A DNA stretch of 64,000 nucleotides from Planktothricoides raciborskii GIHE-MW2. Lineage in GTDB: Bacteria; Cyanobacteriota; Cyanobacteriia; Cyanobacteriales; Laspinemataceae. Location of the stretch: assembly GCF_040564635.1 (NCBI RefSeq), contig NZ_CP159837.1, positions 1,863,001 to 1,927,000 of the forward strand, given 5' to 3'. A program made the translations under genes and the position numbers. Under the pieces are notes generated by a model, which saw only the letters and a list, made by a program, of their open reading frames with translations, had not been told where the DNA came from and searched no databases. Every line of letters begins with the position of its first letter. The stretch's first letter is position 1. Of the stretch, positions 26,251 to 36,286 are shown piece after piece.

Positions 26251-28101
26251 CTAAAATTTACTTGCCAAATATTTTTGCTTTGCCTGCCACATTTGCTCGT
26301 AAGCGTTTTCCATCTCACGAGTAAATTGCTTCGTATTCCAGAGGGGTTCTGTTTGTCTTCCTTGTAATAATTTCCAAGATATTTCTTGCCTTAACCTGGA
26401 ATTTTGACCCAGTTTAATACCCCATTCTACATAAGCTTCATCACTCCAAGCAATCCCTTCGGTTATGCCTGCATTGACCATCATGGTATAACTATTACGA
26501 GCCGCAAATTGTTCCCCCACCCTTGTAACCAGGGGAATCCCCATCCACAGTGTTTCTAACGTATTTGTTGCCCCATTATAGGGATAAGTATCCAGCACCA
26601 CATCGGCAATTCCCAGATTAGCTCGGTGAATTTCTTCTAAAGAAACTTGTGGTAAAAATCGCAGCCGGGAGCTATCTACATCTTCTTCATCCGCCAATTG
26701 CTCAAAAAATCTTCTAGTTAAGGCTTCATCTCCTAAATTTTTGATTAGAAAATAGCTATTTTTTACTTGTTTAATGATTCGCAATTGTAATCTGGCATTT
26801 TCGGGATTGCGTTTATATCCGGTTTGGGAACTGAAATAAACCACTGCATCGTTGGGAATTCCTAAGCTATCTCTTCGGATCGTCGGGATTCCCACTTCAA
26901 ACCCATCCACAGCCACATATACTTTGGGCAGTCGCCAAATTTTTTGGGCATAATAATCTGAGGCTGTTTCCGGCAAAACATAAGGATCGGCAATAAAATA
27001 ATCGATCGCTGGTAATCCCGAAGCATCGCACCCCAACCACGTTATTTGAATGGGAGCCGGTTGTAATGCCAATACCTGAGAAGTCAAGCGATGAGTAATG
27101 CTATCTAAATCCACTAATATATCAATTTCGTCCCTAGCAATTAATTCGGCAATTTCCCTAGCCCCCCAATTAAAAACATCAATGAAATTTGATGGAGATT
27201 GTTGTATGTCTTCAAAAAAATATTTTAAATCGTCATTTTTACTTCCTAAGTTATAAGCAAAAATTTGGTATTTTTCTCGATTGTGATATTTGAAGATCCA
27301 TCGGACTAACCAACCAACTGAGTGTCGGTTAAACCCGCTGGATAGGTAGCCGATTTTTAAATTTTTATCTCGGTTTTCTGGAATGTTTAACTTTGATTTC
27401 CTTTCCAGGGATAAATCAGGAAAATATGCTCTAACTTTTTCGTAGTAAAACCTAGCAAATTCATTGTTAAACTGGTGCATCTGTTGGGGACAGTCGCAGA
27501 AGTAAGCTTGAAATCCCAACGTTGCCATCAATTCAAGAGTAAAACTGGATTCGATCGCCACATCCTTTTTGGCGATCGCCTCCAGTAATTTTTGATATTC
27601 TTGATAAAGTTGCCGTGCTTTTTCCCAATTGCCCCCACTTTCTAGTAAAATTTTAATCATTAGATGATAAGCAATTGCCTGATTTTTGCCCGAAGTGGCA
27701 ACTTCGAGCAATTTCTCCGCTAATTTTAAAATATGGTTCCGAATCAACCAAGCGGTTTTAAACTGAGCAATTGTCTTTTGTCTTTCCGCTTCTGCATCGA
27801 AAATTGAAATTAATTCAATTAGCCAATTTTCCCTCTGCTCTGGCTCAGAAATCGTCAAATTATTATCTGCTAATTTCTCTTGCCAAACTCTTTCCGCTTC
27901 TGGTTCATTTTCTGCCAATAAATACATCAAGCTCATCAGCCAATAATTTTGCTGGATGTCGGGACGCGCCAAAATTGCTCTTTCGCGCAGCGTTGCGGAT
28001 GCAATATCGTAAAATTTTGCCGCCCCAGCATAATCTCCTTGCATCCAGCATTGATAGGCTTTTTGTTCCCAGTGATTATTATAGTTTTCTTGATTTTCCA
28101 T
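26251..28101 (-). CDS. TPR-containing GT41 glycosyltransferase, copy 2 (short)
   Basis: 616 aa, about 120 residues shorter than its neighbours, with most of the loss in the TPR half. The GT41 part is complete: IGYLSSGFNRHSVGWLVRWIF, IDILVDLDSITHRLTSQVLA, IQITWLGCDASGLPAIDYF, SQTGYKRNPENARLQLRII, HRANLGIADVVLDTYPYNGAT, LWMGIPLVTRVGEQFAARNS. Near the N-terminus, about nine residues (around DIASATLRER) come from a repeat insertion at about 27985-28008 that keeps the frame. It probably arose by duplication with the flanking genes. Confidence 0.87.
   Translation of the reverse strand: MENQENYNNHWEQKAYQCWMQGDYAGAAKFYDIASATLRERAILARPDIQQNYWLMSLMYLLAENEPEAERVWQEKLADNNLTISEPEQRENWLIELISIFDAEAERQKTIAQFKTAWLIRNHILKLAEKLLEVATSGKNQAIAYHLMIKILLESGGNWEKARQLYQEYQKLLEAIAKKDVAIESSFTLELMATLGFQAYFCDCPQQMHQFNNEFARFYYEKVRAYFPDLSLERKSKLNIPENRDKNLKIGYLSSGFNRHSVGWLVRWIFKYHNREKYQIFAYNLGSKNDDLKYFFEDIQQSPSNFIDVFNWGAREIAELIARDEIDILVDLDSITHRLTSQVLALQPAPIQITWLGCDASGLPAIDYFIADPYVLPETASDYYAQKIWRLPKVYVAVDGFEVGIPTIRRDSLGIPNDAVVYFSSQTGYKRNPENARLQLRIIKQVKNSYFLIKNLGDEALTRRFFEQLADEEDVDSSRLRFLPQVSLEEIHRANLGIADVVLDTYPYNGATNTLETLWMGIPLVTRVGEQFAARNSYTMMVNAGITEGIAWSDEAYVEWGIKLGQNSRLRQEISWKLLQGRQTEPLWNTKQFTREMENAYEQMWQAKQKYLASKF
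27985..28008. repeat. Repeat unit inserted in a GT41 coding sequence
   Basis: GCAGCGTTGCGGATGCAATATCG is the same unit as at 4396-4466. Neighbouring paralogues lack the matching residues, which indicates a later insertion that kept the frame. Confidence 0.7.
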
Positions 28102-28107
28102 TGATCA

Positions 28108-30342
28108 TCAACCATTGAGATATATTTGCCACATTTGCTGATAAGCATTTTCCATTTCACGGGTAAACTGTTTGGCATTCCACAGGGGTTTTGTTTGTCT
28201 TCCTTGTAACAATTTCCAGGATATTTCTTGTCTCAGTTGTGGCTTTGTCCCCAGACGAATTCCCCATTCTATATATTCTTCATCTGTCCAAGCAATCCCT
28301 TCAGTAATTCCAGCATTCAGCATCATCGTATAGCTGTTGCGAGCCGAAAATTGCTCACCAACTCGCGTCACCATCGGCACCCCCATCCAGAGCGTTTCTA
28401 ATGTAGTAGTTGCCCCATTGTAAGGATAAGTATCTAATACCACATCAACAATGCCGAGATTCGCTCGGTGAATTTCTTCTGAAGGAGCAGACGGGATAAA
28501 TCTTAAACGAGAACTGTCCACACCTTCGGCTTCTGCTAGTTCAGTAAAGAAATTTTTTACTGCCGTTTCATCTGCCCTACTTTTAATCAAAAAGTAGCTA
28601 TTCGGCACCGCTTTAAGAATCTTCATTTGTAGTCGGGCTGTGGGGAGATTACCCTTATATCCCTTCTGACCAATGTAATAAACTACTGCATCAGTGGGAA
28701 TATCTAAATCCTCTCGCCGTAGGGTGGGAATTCCTACCTCAAAGCCATCCACTGCAATATAAGTTTGCGGCAAAGACCATATTTTTTCTGTATAGTAATT
28801 TGCGGCTTTGACTGGTAATACATAAGGGTCAGCGATGAAATAATCAATCGCAGGTAATCCCGCCGCATCCCAACCTAGCCAGGTTACTTGAATCGGCGCA
28901 GGTTTATAGGCCATAACCGTAAAAGTTCTATCCAAGGTTAAGCTATCAATATCAATCAAAATATCAATTTCGTCCTGGGCAATTTCTGCCGCAATCTTAA
29001 GGCTATCCGCACCTAATTGATGTACTTGGTCAACATGATTCATATACCAGGCTTGTAAGGGATCGTCCAAGGGCTGATAGTTCATAAAATAGCCGTGAAT
29101 TTCAAACCGCTGGCGATCGTGATACTGAAATAACCATCGCGCTAACCAGCCCACAGAATGGGATCGCAGACAATGAGAAATATAGCCAATTTTTAAACGT
29201 CTGTCAGTTGGATTAATTTGCCGACGCTGTACCGCTTGCTCCTGAAATTTTCTTACTATCTCCCGCGCTGATTCTTGAATATAAAACTGAAACAGATCGG
29301 CAACAGAATTTTGAATCTGGCGATTTTTTACCGGATCGTCTCGCAAGTAGGGAAATAAAAAAGTAGAACTCAGCAAACGTTTCGCCCTCACCAAGTCCAG
29401 TTCTGGCGGTTTTTCCGCTATCAGCGATAACATCAATGAATCTTGTTTCGTTAAAGCAACATTAGCTTCCTCCCAGTATCCCCCAGCACCGAGCAAGCTT
29501 TTCAGGATGCGGTAATTCGCAAAAACTTGGTCTGGCAAAGTTTCGCATAAAGCATAAGCGCGTTTTGCCATTTCAATCGCCTGGGAAAAATTCCCCGCAT
29601 AGTCATAAATACCAGCCAAATTCCCTAAAAGTTCTTGGGGTTGCGTGCTAGTCCCAGCCCGCAAACATAACTCTCCCCAGGCGATCGCGATTTTGGGTTG
29701 ATGTAGTTCATAGGCAATTTGCGTCGCCACCTCCATCAGCAGATCCCGAAACTCAGCACTTTCTGATAGATGCTGCACACAAGCTTCGGCAAATTCCTGC
29801 GGATAAGGATGCAGTGGAGCCACATTGATTAAGCTGCGTAAAACTTGTAGGAGCAAATCCCGATCGATCTGCTTAGGAGTGACTGATTTTAGCACTGCGA
29901 TCGCATCCCAAGCAGTTAACTCCTCCTCTCGCAAACGATTAATTTTGCTCCCAAGTTGGATCAAATGCAACAAGTTGTGAATATCCTGGGGGCAAATTTC
30001 CCGAATATGTTGCCGAATCAACCAGGCAACCATATCCTCTCCCAATTCTTCTTGCCTTAAAGCTTCTGTTTCCAGCACCAGCCGTAGTTCCTCTGTCCAC
30101 TGCTCGATCTGCTCAGAGTCACCATCCATCATCCCCACCAGCCAAGTGGTATGAGCCGCTTCTTCTTCTCCCTGCAAAAGTAACAGCAAGCCTAAATGCC
30201 AGTAGTGAGATTTTACGTCAGGCTCCGTGGCAATTGCCTGCTCGTAAATGCTGGCTGCTTCGGTATAATTTCCTTTGAGCCGATGCCGATCGGCTTGCTC
30301 CAGCCAATCCACAAAGTCAGTTTCCCGAACATCCTCGATCAT
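28108..30342 (-). CDS. TPR-containing GT41 glycosyltransferase, copy 1
   Basis: 744 aa, first gene of the minus-strand GT41 tandem. TPR-like N-terminal half (HRLKGNYTEAASIYEQAIATEP, SHYWHLGLLLLLQGEEEAAH). The catalytic half shows IGYISHCLRSHSVGWLARWLF, IDILIDIDSLTLDRTFTVMA, VTWLGWDAAGLPAIDYFIADP, YIGQKGYKGNLPTARLQMKIL, EIHRANLGIVDVVLDTYPYNG and LWMGVPMVTRVGEQFSARNS. In the position where copies 2 and 3 have KRNP it has KGNLP, a possible acceptor or donor difference. A terminator separates it from the upstream pilin gene, so it needs its own promoter within about 48 bp or read-through. Confidence 0.88.
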   Translation of the reverse strand: MIEDVRETDFVDWLEQADRHRLKGNYTEAASIYEQAIATEPDVKSHYWHLGLLLLLQGEEEAAHTTWLVGMMDGDSEQIEQWTEELRLVLETEALRQEELGEDMVAWLIRQHIREICPQDIHNLLHLIQLGSKINRLREEELTAWDAIAVLKSVTPKQIDRDLLLQVLRSLINVAPLHPYPQEFAEACVQHLSESAEFRDLLMEVATQIAYELHQPKIAIAWGELCLRAGTSTQPQELLGNLAGIYDYAGNFSQAIEMAKRAYALCETLPDQVFANYRILKSLLGAGGYWEEANVALTKQDSLMLSLIAEKPPELDLVRAKRLLSSTFLFPYLRDDPVKNRQIQNSVADLFQFYIQESAREIVRKFQEQAVQRRQINPTDRRLKIGYISHCLRSHSVGWLARWLFQYHDRQRFEIHGYFMNYQPLDDPLQAWYMNHVDQVHQLGADSLKIAAEIAQDEIDILIDIDSLTLDRTFTVMAYKPAPIQVTWLGWDAAGLPAIDYFIADPYVLPVKAANYYTEKIWSLPQTYIAVDGFEVGIPTLRREDLDIPTDAVVYYIGQKGYKGNLPTARLQMKILKAVPNSYFLIKSRADETAVKNFFTELAEAEGVDSSRLRFIPSAPSEEIHRANLGIVDVVLDTYPYNGATTTLETLWMGVPMVTRVGEQFSARNSYTMMLNAGITEGIAWTDEEYIEWGIRLGTKPQLRQEISWKLLQGRQTKPLWNAKQFTREMENAYQQMWQIYLNG

Positions 30343-30389
30343 CAGCGTGACTCATCCCAGCTTGTAAACAATCCAACCAAAAATAATTG

Positions 30390-30417
30390 AGAGTGAGTAG
30401 TTTCAACTACTCACTCT
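30390..30417 (-). terminator. Intrinsic terminator after the pilin-like gene
   Basis: A perfect 13-bp stem AGAGTGAGTAGTT / AACTACTCACTCT with loop TC. On the minus strand CAATTATTTTTGG follows. It lies between the pilin-like gene and the GT41 genes on the same strand. Confidence 0.75.
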
Positions 30418-30499
30418 TGAAAATGGAAGAATAACTCTCCCTGTCTAATTCTGCGTCAGGCACATTCCTCGACCAGACATAAATTAAACTATGTATTGA

Positions 30500-31027
30500 T
30501 TATTCGGCGAGGTTCTTATCACCGGCAGTACAGCCAGCACTGGTAGGGTCTCCAGCTTGAGAACCAGGGCTTTTTGCCTCGCAGAGGAGTCCCAGGGTCA
30601 GAACTTCTGTCGCTGCTGTACCTGTAGAGGTGTATGTTAACCCTTTATAGCCTTTGAGAGATTGTCCTGTGGTAGCCGCATCTATCTGTGCTATCTGGAT
30701 GGCTTGAGCATTAGGAGTACCAGCACTGATGGTGTAGGTATAGTTAGGACTATTTTTGATCCCAATGCCTAAATTATCCTTGATTGTTGCGAATGTGTTG
30801 TTATTTTCCAAAAAGTATGCTTGCTGTGCCCGGTTCATCGCACCAATATTATTCCGAGCTTCAACCTGCTTGGCTTTGTTGGCTTGGCTGAGGAGGGAGG
30901 GCAGAGCCACAGCAGCCAGAATCCCGATGATGATCACCACCACGAGCAGTTCAATCAGGGTGAAACCGCCTTCTCTTCTTTTTTCGTTCAGGTGTTGGAG
31001 GAATTTGACTTTTAATTCGGTTTTCAT
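30500..31027 (-). CDS. Type IV pilin-like protein
   Basis: 175 aa from ATG 31027, preceded by AAGGAG at good spacing; the longer frame from 31090 adds no conserved residues. The prepilin signal ends REGG, followed by the mature N-terminus FTLIELLVVVIIIGILAAVALPSLL with the conserved Glu at position 5. Cleavage and N-methylation by PilD are expected after Gly21. The C-terminal half is Gly/Thr-rich with two Cys (about 151 and 164) that could form the pilin disulfide loop. It resembles cyanobacterial type IV pilin-like G/H proteins. The protein-glycosylating GT41 genes next to it make pilin glycosylation a plausible link. Confidence 0.9.
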   Translation of the reverse strand: MKTELKVKFLQHLNEKRREGGFTLIELLVVVIIIGILAAVALPSLLSQANKAKQVEARNNIGAMNRAQQAYFLENNNTFATIKDNLGIGIKNSPNYTYTISAGTPNAQAIQIAQIDAATTGQSLKGYKGLTYTSTGTAATEVLTLGLLCEAKSPGSQAGDPTSAGCTAGDKNLAE

Positions 31028-31136
31028 TTTAAAGGTCTCCTTGAGATGTGGGATGCTTGTTTTTTTAACTTCTAGAGATAACTTACCCACCGTCTCTGAC
31101 TTTTATATCACCCATCGGCAAAATTTTTTTCCACCT

Positions 31137-32465
31137 TCAATCACAACGCTCCAAAAGCACATATAGAAAGGCTTCCAGGTCAGTTAAAAATTTGGTAATC
31201 TCTAATAACGCTTTTTCCTGACTCACGGGGTTGAGGGTGAGCGGATCCACCGGACGAATCTGGAGCCAGCGTTCCACCAAGGCCGTCACTGACTGAGGCT
31301 CATCCCACAGAGGTAGCAGACAGGCAGCAATATCACTGCCGATGATTACCGGATTCATTGTTGGGTGGGGAACGTCCCGACTAATTTCAAAAGATTGATG
31401 GTCGATGACACATTGGATCAAATAGTCTTTTAACTTAGAATTTCTTAGCTGAGGGTGCAAATACACTCTGGCACTTCGCCAGTCTGCGTCTTGCCAATCG
31501 TCAACAGGAACAAAACTTGAACCATTGTTGGGATGACCGCACCAAAAGTCAAGCAGTCGATGCCTCGGATGCAACAATTCAAACAGATGTAATCGATCTT
31601 CCGCCGAGAGTTCTGGTAAGCTCATGGCCAGAAATACCGGCAAATTCTCCCAATCTTCAAATAAATCCATCAGTTCCCAGTGTCGCCAATTCACCATACT
31701 GATGAACTCTAAATCAGCGGCTTTCATCGCAGCAAACATTTCGTTTACTGTGTACCCTTTGTCTTCTTGGAACAAGTAATTCATCATAAAAAACTCTGGG
31801 TTATTTTCTCGATTATCAGCCCAAGTTGTTGCTTTAAGTTGAACGTCATTTTTCAAGGCTTTCATCATTTCACGGACGATAGATATTTCCAGTTCCCCTG
31901 GGTTTTCATCCATCAACCCCATCATTTTGAATATTTCTTGCGCCCGATAAAGATAAACCCGATTCAGGGAACTGTGGAGATTGGCGCGAATAATTCCTTC
32001 GGGCTTTAAAACCGATTTCATCCCCTGTAGTCCAATCGCCGGTTCAGGCAGCAGATAGAGAACATCGTCACAATTGATATAGTCAAACTGCATCCCTAAG
32101 CTGGGCAAATCTTCAATACACAAAAGATGAAATTCTATATTATTCCTAAATCCATGAAATTTTAGTCTTTCTTGAGATATCTTTAATGAGTTTTCTGATA
32201 TATCTATGCAAACAATTTTTGCCTCTGGGTTGGCTTCTGCTAATGCTAAAGCCTTATATCCAGTGCCACAGCCAGCATCTAAAATAATTTTGTCTTTGGT
32301 ATCAATTACTTTTTGATTCCTTAAATAAAAGGATGTGACATAATTGTGATAATATAAAGAATTATAATCTTCTTTTAAAGAATTTTCTAAGGGAACTCTG
32401 GGATAAGGGCCTGTTTCAAATTGTTGGCGAATTTTTTCTAGGGATTCAGCGTTTTGGTTTTCCAT
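31137..32465 (-). CDS. Class I SAM-dependent methyltransferase with a long C-terminal extension
   Basis: 442 aa. The Rossmann methyltransferase domain lies at about 40-190 (IILDAGCGTGYKALALAEAN, IVCIDISENSLKISQERL, FDYINCDDVLYLLPEPAIGL, SVLKPEGIIRANLH). The remaining 250 residues are not recognised and include FWCGHPNNGSSF. This layout is frequent in cyanobacterial TPR/glycosyltransferase neighbourhoods. The N-terminus MENQN is the same as in two of the GT41 proteins. Substrate unknown. Confidence 0.8.
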   Translation of the reverse strand: MENQNAESLEKIRQQFETGPYPRVPLENSLKEDYNSLYYHNYVTSFYLRNQKVIDTKDKIILDAGCGTGYKALALAEANPEAKIVCIDISENSLKISQERLKFHGFRNNIEFHLLCIEDLPSLGMQFDYINCDDVLYLLPEPAIGLQGMKSVLKPEGIIRANLHSSLNRVYLYRAQEIFKMMGLMDENPGELEISIVREMMKALKNDVQLKATTWADNRENNPEFFMMNYLFQEDKGYTVNEMFAAMKAADLEFISMVNWRHWELMDLFEDWENLPVFLAMSLPELSAEDRLHLFELLHPRHRLLDFWCGHPNNGSSFVPVDDWQDADWRSARVYLHPQLRNSKLKDYLIQCVIDHQSFEISRDVPHPTMNPVIIGSDIAACLLPLWDEPQSVTALVERWLQIRPVDPLTLNPVSQEKALLEITKFLTDLEAFLYVLLERCD

Positions 32466-32571
32466 GTTCTTTTTGCGTATATCCGATCAAAATGTAGCCA
32501 TGTAGCCAGTCTGTAGGGTGGGCAATACCCACCCAAGGGTATAAATTCGATCGCCAGAAATGCTGGTTTTA

Positions 32572-32701
32572 TGTAGGGGCGCTTCGGCTTGCGCCCCCAG
32601 CGGCGGAAAAGCGCCCCCAAAATCAGAGCCTGCCCCCGCGTTAGGGGAAGCATTAGCTCTAATGGCTATAGATCCGGGGGCGCAAGCTTTGCGCCCCTAC
32701 A
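32572..32701. repeat. Inverted-repeat element with GC-rich ends
   Basis: The left end TGTAGGGGCGC...TTGCGCCCCC and the right end GGGGGCGCAAGC...GCGCCCCTACA are complementary over most of their length. It shares the GTAGGGGC terminus with the elements at 23925 and 43442. The flanking spacer also carries small GGGTGGGCA/TGCCCACCC palindromes (about 32515-32540, 32730-32740). Confidence 0.75.
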
Positions 32702-32744
32702 AATACACCATAAAGGGGTAGGGGGACAATGCCCACCCTAATGG

Positions 32745-33251
32745 TTACGGCTGGGTGGTGGCAGGAGGTGGTGGTAATTGAATATTACTCGGTGGCAAGG
32801 TGGTTGGTGTGGGAATGGACGGCTGGGAACTGGCATCACGGGGAAGGGTCGCCAATGCTACTCTGGTGCCACCGACCGCTCTCATGCGATCGAGCACTTC
32901 CACCACCAGATTATATTTGACCTCCTCGCTGGCATACAACACCATGAGCGCCATAGGATTACTGCTGTGATAAAAGCTGAGGATTTGTTCTAACTGGTCT
33001 AATGTCACCAGTCTAGGCTGTTCTTCTATATAAACATAGACCTGTCCCGCTGGTTCTAGCCGGACAATTAACATTTCTTGTGTCTGCGTCTCCCCGGTAG
33101 CTGCTTTCGGCAAGGCTACATCAATCACGGGCTGGCGCGTGAGTTGCAAGGCTGCCAAAATAAAAAATGTCAGAATGCAAAAAATTACGTCAATCAGTGG
33201 AATTAGCTCAATGCGAGCTTCTTCCCCTTGAATATCCTGGTTTATCTTCAT
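32745..33251 (-). CDS. exbD: ExbD/TolR-family biopolymer transport protein
   Basis: 168 aa from ATG 33251 (MKINQDIQGEEARIELIPLID), with GAGG upstream; the longer frame from 33320 runs through repeat DNA. One N-terminal membrane helix (about 21-43) carries the conserved proton-relay Asp in PLIDVIFCILTFFIL. The periplasmic domain follows (VDVALPKA-like VIDVALPKAATGE, VRLEPAGQVYV, VVEVLDRMRAVGG). The C-terminal 30 residues are Pro/Thr-rich. It pairs with the upstream ExbB gene as a proton-driven energiser of TonB-type outer-membrane transport. Confidence 0.88.
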   Translation of the reverse strand: MKINQDIQGEEARIELIPLIDVIFCILTFFILAALQLTRQPVIDVALPKAATGETQTQEMLIVRLEPAGQVYVYIEEQPRLVTLDQLEQILSFYHSSNPMALMVLYASEEVKYNLVVEVLDRMRAVGGTRVALATLPRDASSQPSIPTPTTLPPSNIQLPPPPATTQP

Positions 33252-33439
33252 CGATCGCCTCTTTCCCCCAATTAAATTAAGCATCTGTAGGGGCAGTGAC
33301 CCCGCCCCGATTTTACCCAAAATTATCGATCGCGTCAGCCCTCATAAGACCCTGGGCAACATCGAAACAGGGCAACCTCGAAACAAGGCAACCTGGAAAC
33401 AGGGGAACCACCGCCAACGGAAAAGCCCCTACTTTTGCC

Positions 33440-34573
33440 CTAAACATTGCTGGTTTCTTCTGGTTTATTATCTGCTGCCGGTGGTCTTTCAGGCGCTTTT
33501 GCCTCTGTGTGGTTGGCGACTGTAGAGGTGTTGGACTCAGGAGGAGTGCTGGTGCGTTCATTGTTGGGTAGGGGCGGTGCGATCGCGGTGGCAGCCCCCG
33601 GCAACGGAGTCTCTGGACTTGATCGCTGACTATCCGCTACCTGACTATCCGCTACAGGTAAAGGAGTCGGTATTTCTGAAGCAGGAGGTTCCGTGAGTCG
33701 CCCGGTTTCCCCCGATAAAGAACCCTCAGATAAAGAACCCGAACTTGAGGATAAAGGACTGTCAGTTAGTCGCCCGGTTTCCCCCGATAAAGACCCCTCA
33801 GACAAAGACACCGAAATCGATCGCGCCACTCCATCGGCTGATTCCACCGCACTGATGTTTCTGTCTGATGGTTCCGACAGCGATCGCGGACTTTGCGGAC
33901 TTTGGGGGTTCATCTGGGGCATCCCCTGACTATGCCTACCTTCAGCCCAAAACTGCCGATACAGCAACTCTAACTCATTCCCCGACTTGCGGAACATCTT
34001 CATCTGCGAGAACAAAAAGCCTTGAAACATCCGATAAAAGGCTAGGGTCATAATTGCCACAATCAGTCCTGCCGCCGTACTAATCAGCGCCTCACCAATT
34101 CCAGAGGTAACATCTCGCGTCGCATTAGTGCCGATATCACCCAAACGAATCGAACCCAGGGAGTTAATCAAACCTAAAACCGTTCCCAGCAAACCCAGCA
34201 TTGGTGACAAAGCAATCACCGCTTCCATAATTTTTTCGCCGCGACGCATTGCCGCCAACTCATTATCTGCCGCTGACTCCAACGCCAGACGAAACAGTTC
34301 TGGCTCGGCATTTTGCAGTCGCAAAGGAGCATACAGGAATCGACCAATCGGTTGTTTACTCCCTTGTTTGGCAATTTCTTGAGCCACCTGCCAGTCATAA
34401 CGGGCCGCTTCTAGCACGCGATTGATCAGTTCTCTTTCTTTGCTCATTACGCCCAGCCAAAAGACCAGCCGTTCTAGAATCGTGCTCAACGATAAGATCG
34501 AGAGGAACAATAGCGGCCACATAGAAATGCCGCCTTTCTCAAATAGTTCTAGGATTGCTGTTTGTTGTATCAT
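33440..34573 (-). CDS. exbB: ExbB/TolQ/MotA-family proton channel protein with a repetitive tail
   Basis: 377 aa from ATG 34573. Three membrane helices are visible: [41 protein letters not shown] and [22 protein letters not shown], the ExbB/TolQ core. The last 170 residues are a low-complexity Ser/Pro/Thr-rich tail. It contains a repeated unit [14 protein letters not shown] present twice, encoded by near-identical DNA at about 33690-33735 and 33755-33800. Tails of this kind are unusual for ExbB. ExbD lies 188 bp downstream on the same strand. Confidence 0.85.
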   Translation of the reverse strand: MIQQTAILELFEKGGISMWPLLFLSILSLSTILERLVFWLGVMSKERELINRVLEAARYDWQVAQEIAKQGSKQPIGRFLYAPLRLQNAEPELFRLALESAADNELAAMRRGEKIMEAVIALSPMLGLLGTVLGLINSLGSIRLGDIGTNATRDVTSGIGEALISTAAGLIVAIMTLAFYRMFQGFLFSQMKMFRKSGNELELLYRQFWAEGRHSQGMPQMNPQSPQSPRSLSEPSDRNISAVESADGVARSISVSLSEGSLSGETGRLTDSPLSSSSGSLSEGSLSGETGRLTEPPASEIPTPLPVADSQVADSQRSSPETPLPGAATAIAPPLPNNERTSTPPESNTSTVANHTEAKAPERPPAADNKPEETSNV

Positions 34574-35177
34574 CCGCCTTCTGCTTCTCCTCTTCTGTCT
34601 TTCCCTGGAATCGGGTTTGTGGCCATAGCAGTCCAAGACATATTTTAAGTTCAAAAGTTGCCATTATATACAGCGATCGCAGATTGATTCCATAGATTTT
34701 TTCACTGACTAATAGCTCGTCATTGATTAATTTATTTTTTTATTGAGTTAGGAAGCCTACAGGCAAAACCTCAAAACCATGAAAGCAGAGCAATATTTTT
34801 TTCATTTCAATTAATTCTCTGAATCTTCTGATGATTTTTGGCTTCCTTACCCTAACCTTACCCTAAATTATTCCTAAATCAAAATACCTTGGATATTATA
34901 CCAATTATTCATCACAATATTATCGTTATATCCTAAACATCAAGATTTTTCGGCATATAAATAAATGCTGACTTTTAGCAACAACAAAATTACACATTTA
35001 TTATTTAATCAGCATAAATATTGCTGATTGTAAAAATACAAATAGTGTATTTTTACTGCTTTTTAATTTCCCTGGATTTTTCATATTATTTTTGATCGAT
35101 AAGTTTTATCATCAAAATTCATTTTTTTAGGTTCAAGGATTTTAATGTCAGCGACATACCATCGAGCGGATCAAAGA
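34574..35177. other. AT-rich spacer without a recognised gene
   Basis: No open frame on either strand looks coding. It holds a perfect 11-bp inverted repeat GTAAAAATACA / TGTATTTTTAC at 35030-35056 and a weaker TCAGCA/TGCTGA hairpin at 35010-35028. Both lie downstream of the nadK stop and could end that transcript. The promoter of exbB should be at the low-coordinate end. Confidence 0.6.
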
Positions 35178-36098
35178 TCACGGTAACTCCACTGAAGTGG
35201 GTTTAGCCACATGAGGCAATCCCCAGCCTAACTTTTCTCGCAGCACATGGAAAAATTCAGGCCGTTTTAAGCGAATAAACCGGGCACTATAGGGTGATCG
35301 CTTGATGTGGACTCGATCCTCCGGCAACACATAACATCCCGCATTGCCATCCACCACCATCACCAGGCGATCGGGATTCGCGGCAAAAATATTCACCGGC
35401 TCACTATTGGCAAAAACTAAAGCCCTTGAAGCCAACGAATGAGGACAAATCGGCACTAGCTGTAATACTGGCACATCAGGGGTAATCACCGGGCCGCCTG
35501 CAGACAGGCCATAAGCGGTGGATCCCGTGGGTGTGGAAATAATCACCCCATCAGCGGCGATATCCACAGGTGCATGATGCCCCACTTCGATTTCAAAGTG
35601 GCACATACTGGTCAACGGTTCCCGGTGAAGCACCATTTCATTCATACAGAGTGCTTCCCAAACTACGATATTGTCCCGAATCACTTGCACCGTGACCATT
35701 GTCCGCTCTTCAATTTGATAGTCACCGGCAAGAACTTGTGCCATCGCTTCCGGGAGATGGTTCAGGTAGATTTCTGTCAAGAAACCCATGTGACCAGTAT
35801 TCACCGTCAGCAATGGGATCCCCGCCGGTGCCACTTGGCGGAACGAGGACAATACAGTGCCATCCCCACCCAGCACTAAGCCAAAAGTCATATCCTGATC
35901 GAACCCAGGGGGAACCAGTTGGTCGATCGCGGTATGACAGATAGGTTTTTCTGGACTGGAGTAACCTAGAATTCCCCCGACTCCGGTGGTGGAGACCACC
36001 TGCCAACCAGCATCAGTCAGCTTGTCTTGCCATTCGAGGGCAACACGACAAGCGATCGGTTTATTGTCGTTATAAATAATGCCTGCTTTGGGCGACAT
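35178..36098 (-). CDS. nadK: NAD kinase
   Basis: Phosphorylates NAD to NADP. 306 aa. Visible family motifs are [10 protein letters not shown]-type [16 protein letters not shown] (the GGDG catalytic motif), [43 protein letters not shown], and the C-terminal [13 protein letters not shown]. The start [16 protein letters not shown] is typical of the cyanobacterial group with an extended N-terminus. Cyanobacteria usually carry two NAD kinases; which of the two this is was not determined. Confidence 0.95.
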   Translation of the reverse strand: MSPKAGIIYNDNKPIACRVALEWQDKLTDAGWQVVSTTGVGGILGYSSPEKPICHTAIDQLVPPGFDQDMTFGLVLGGDGTVLSSFRQVAPAGIPLLTVNTGHMGFLTEIYLNHLPEAMAQVLAGDYQIEERTMVTVQVIRDNIVVWEALCMNEMVLHREPLTSMCHFEIEVGHHAPVDIAADGVIISTPTGSTAYGLSAGGPVITPDVPVLQLVPICPHSLASRALVFANSEPVNIFAANPDRLVMVVDGNAGCYVLPEDRVHIKRSPYSARFIRLKRPEFFHVLREKLGWGLPHVAKPTSVELP

Positions 36099-36286
36099 TC
36101 AGCAGCCTTTCTTCGGTTTAAGTTTTACACAGCACAGAGATAGGGTTTGCCCCTAGGACATTTTTAGCATGGTTCTACCGTATGGTCTAGGGCAAACCTC
36201 TGAGAAACCGGGTAATTAACGTCAACCCTTGCCACCAACCAACAACGCTCATAGAAACCCGGTTTCTGTTGCTAGATTGGGATTGC

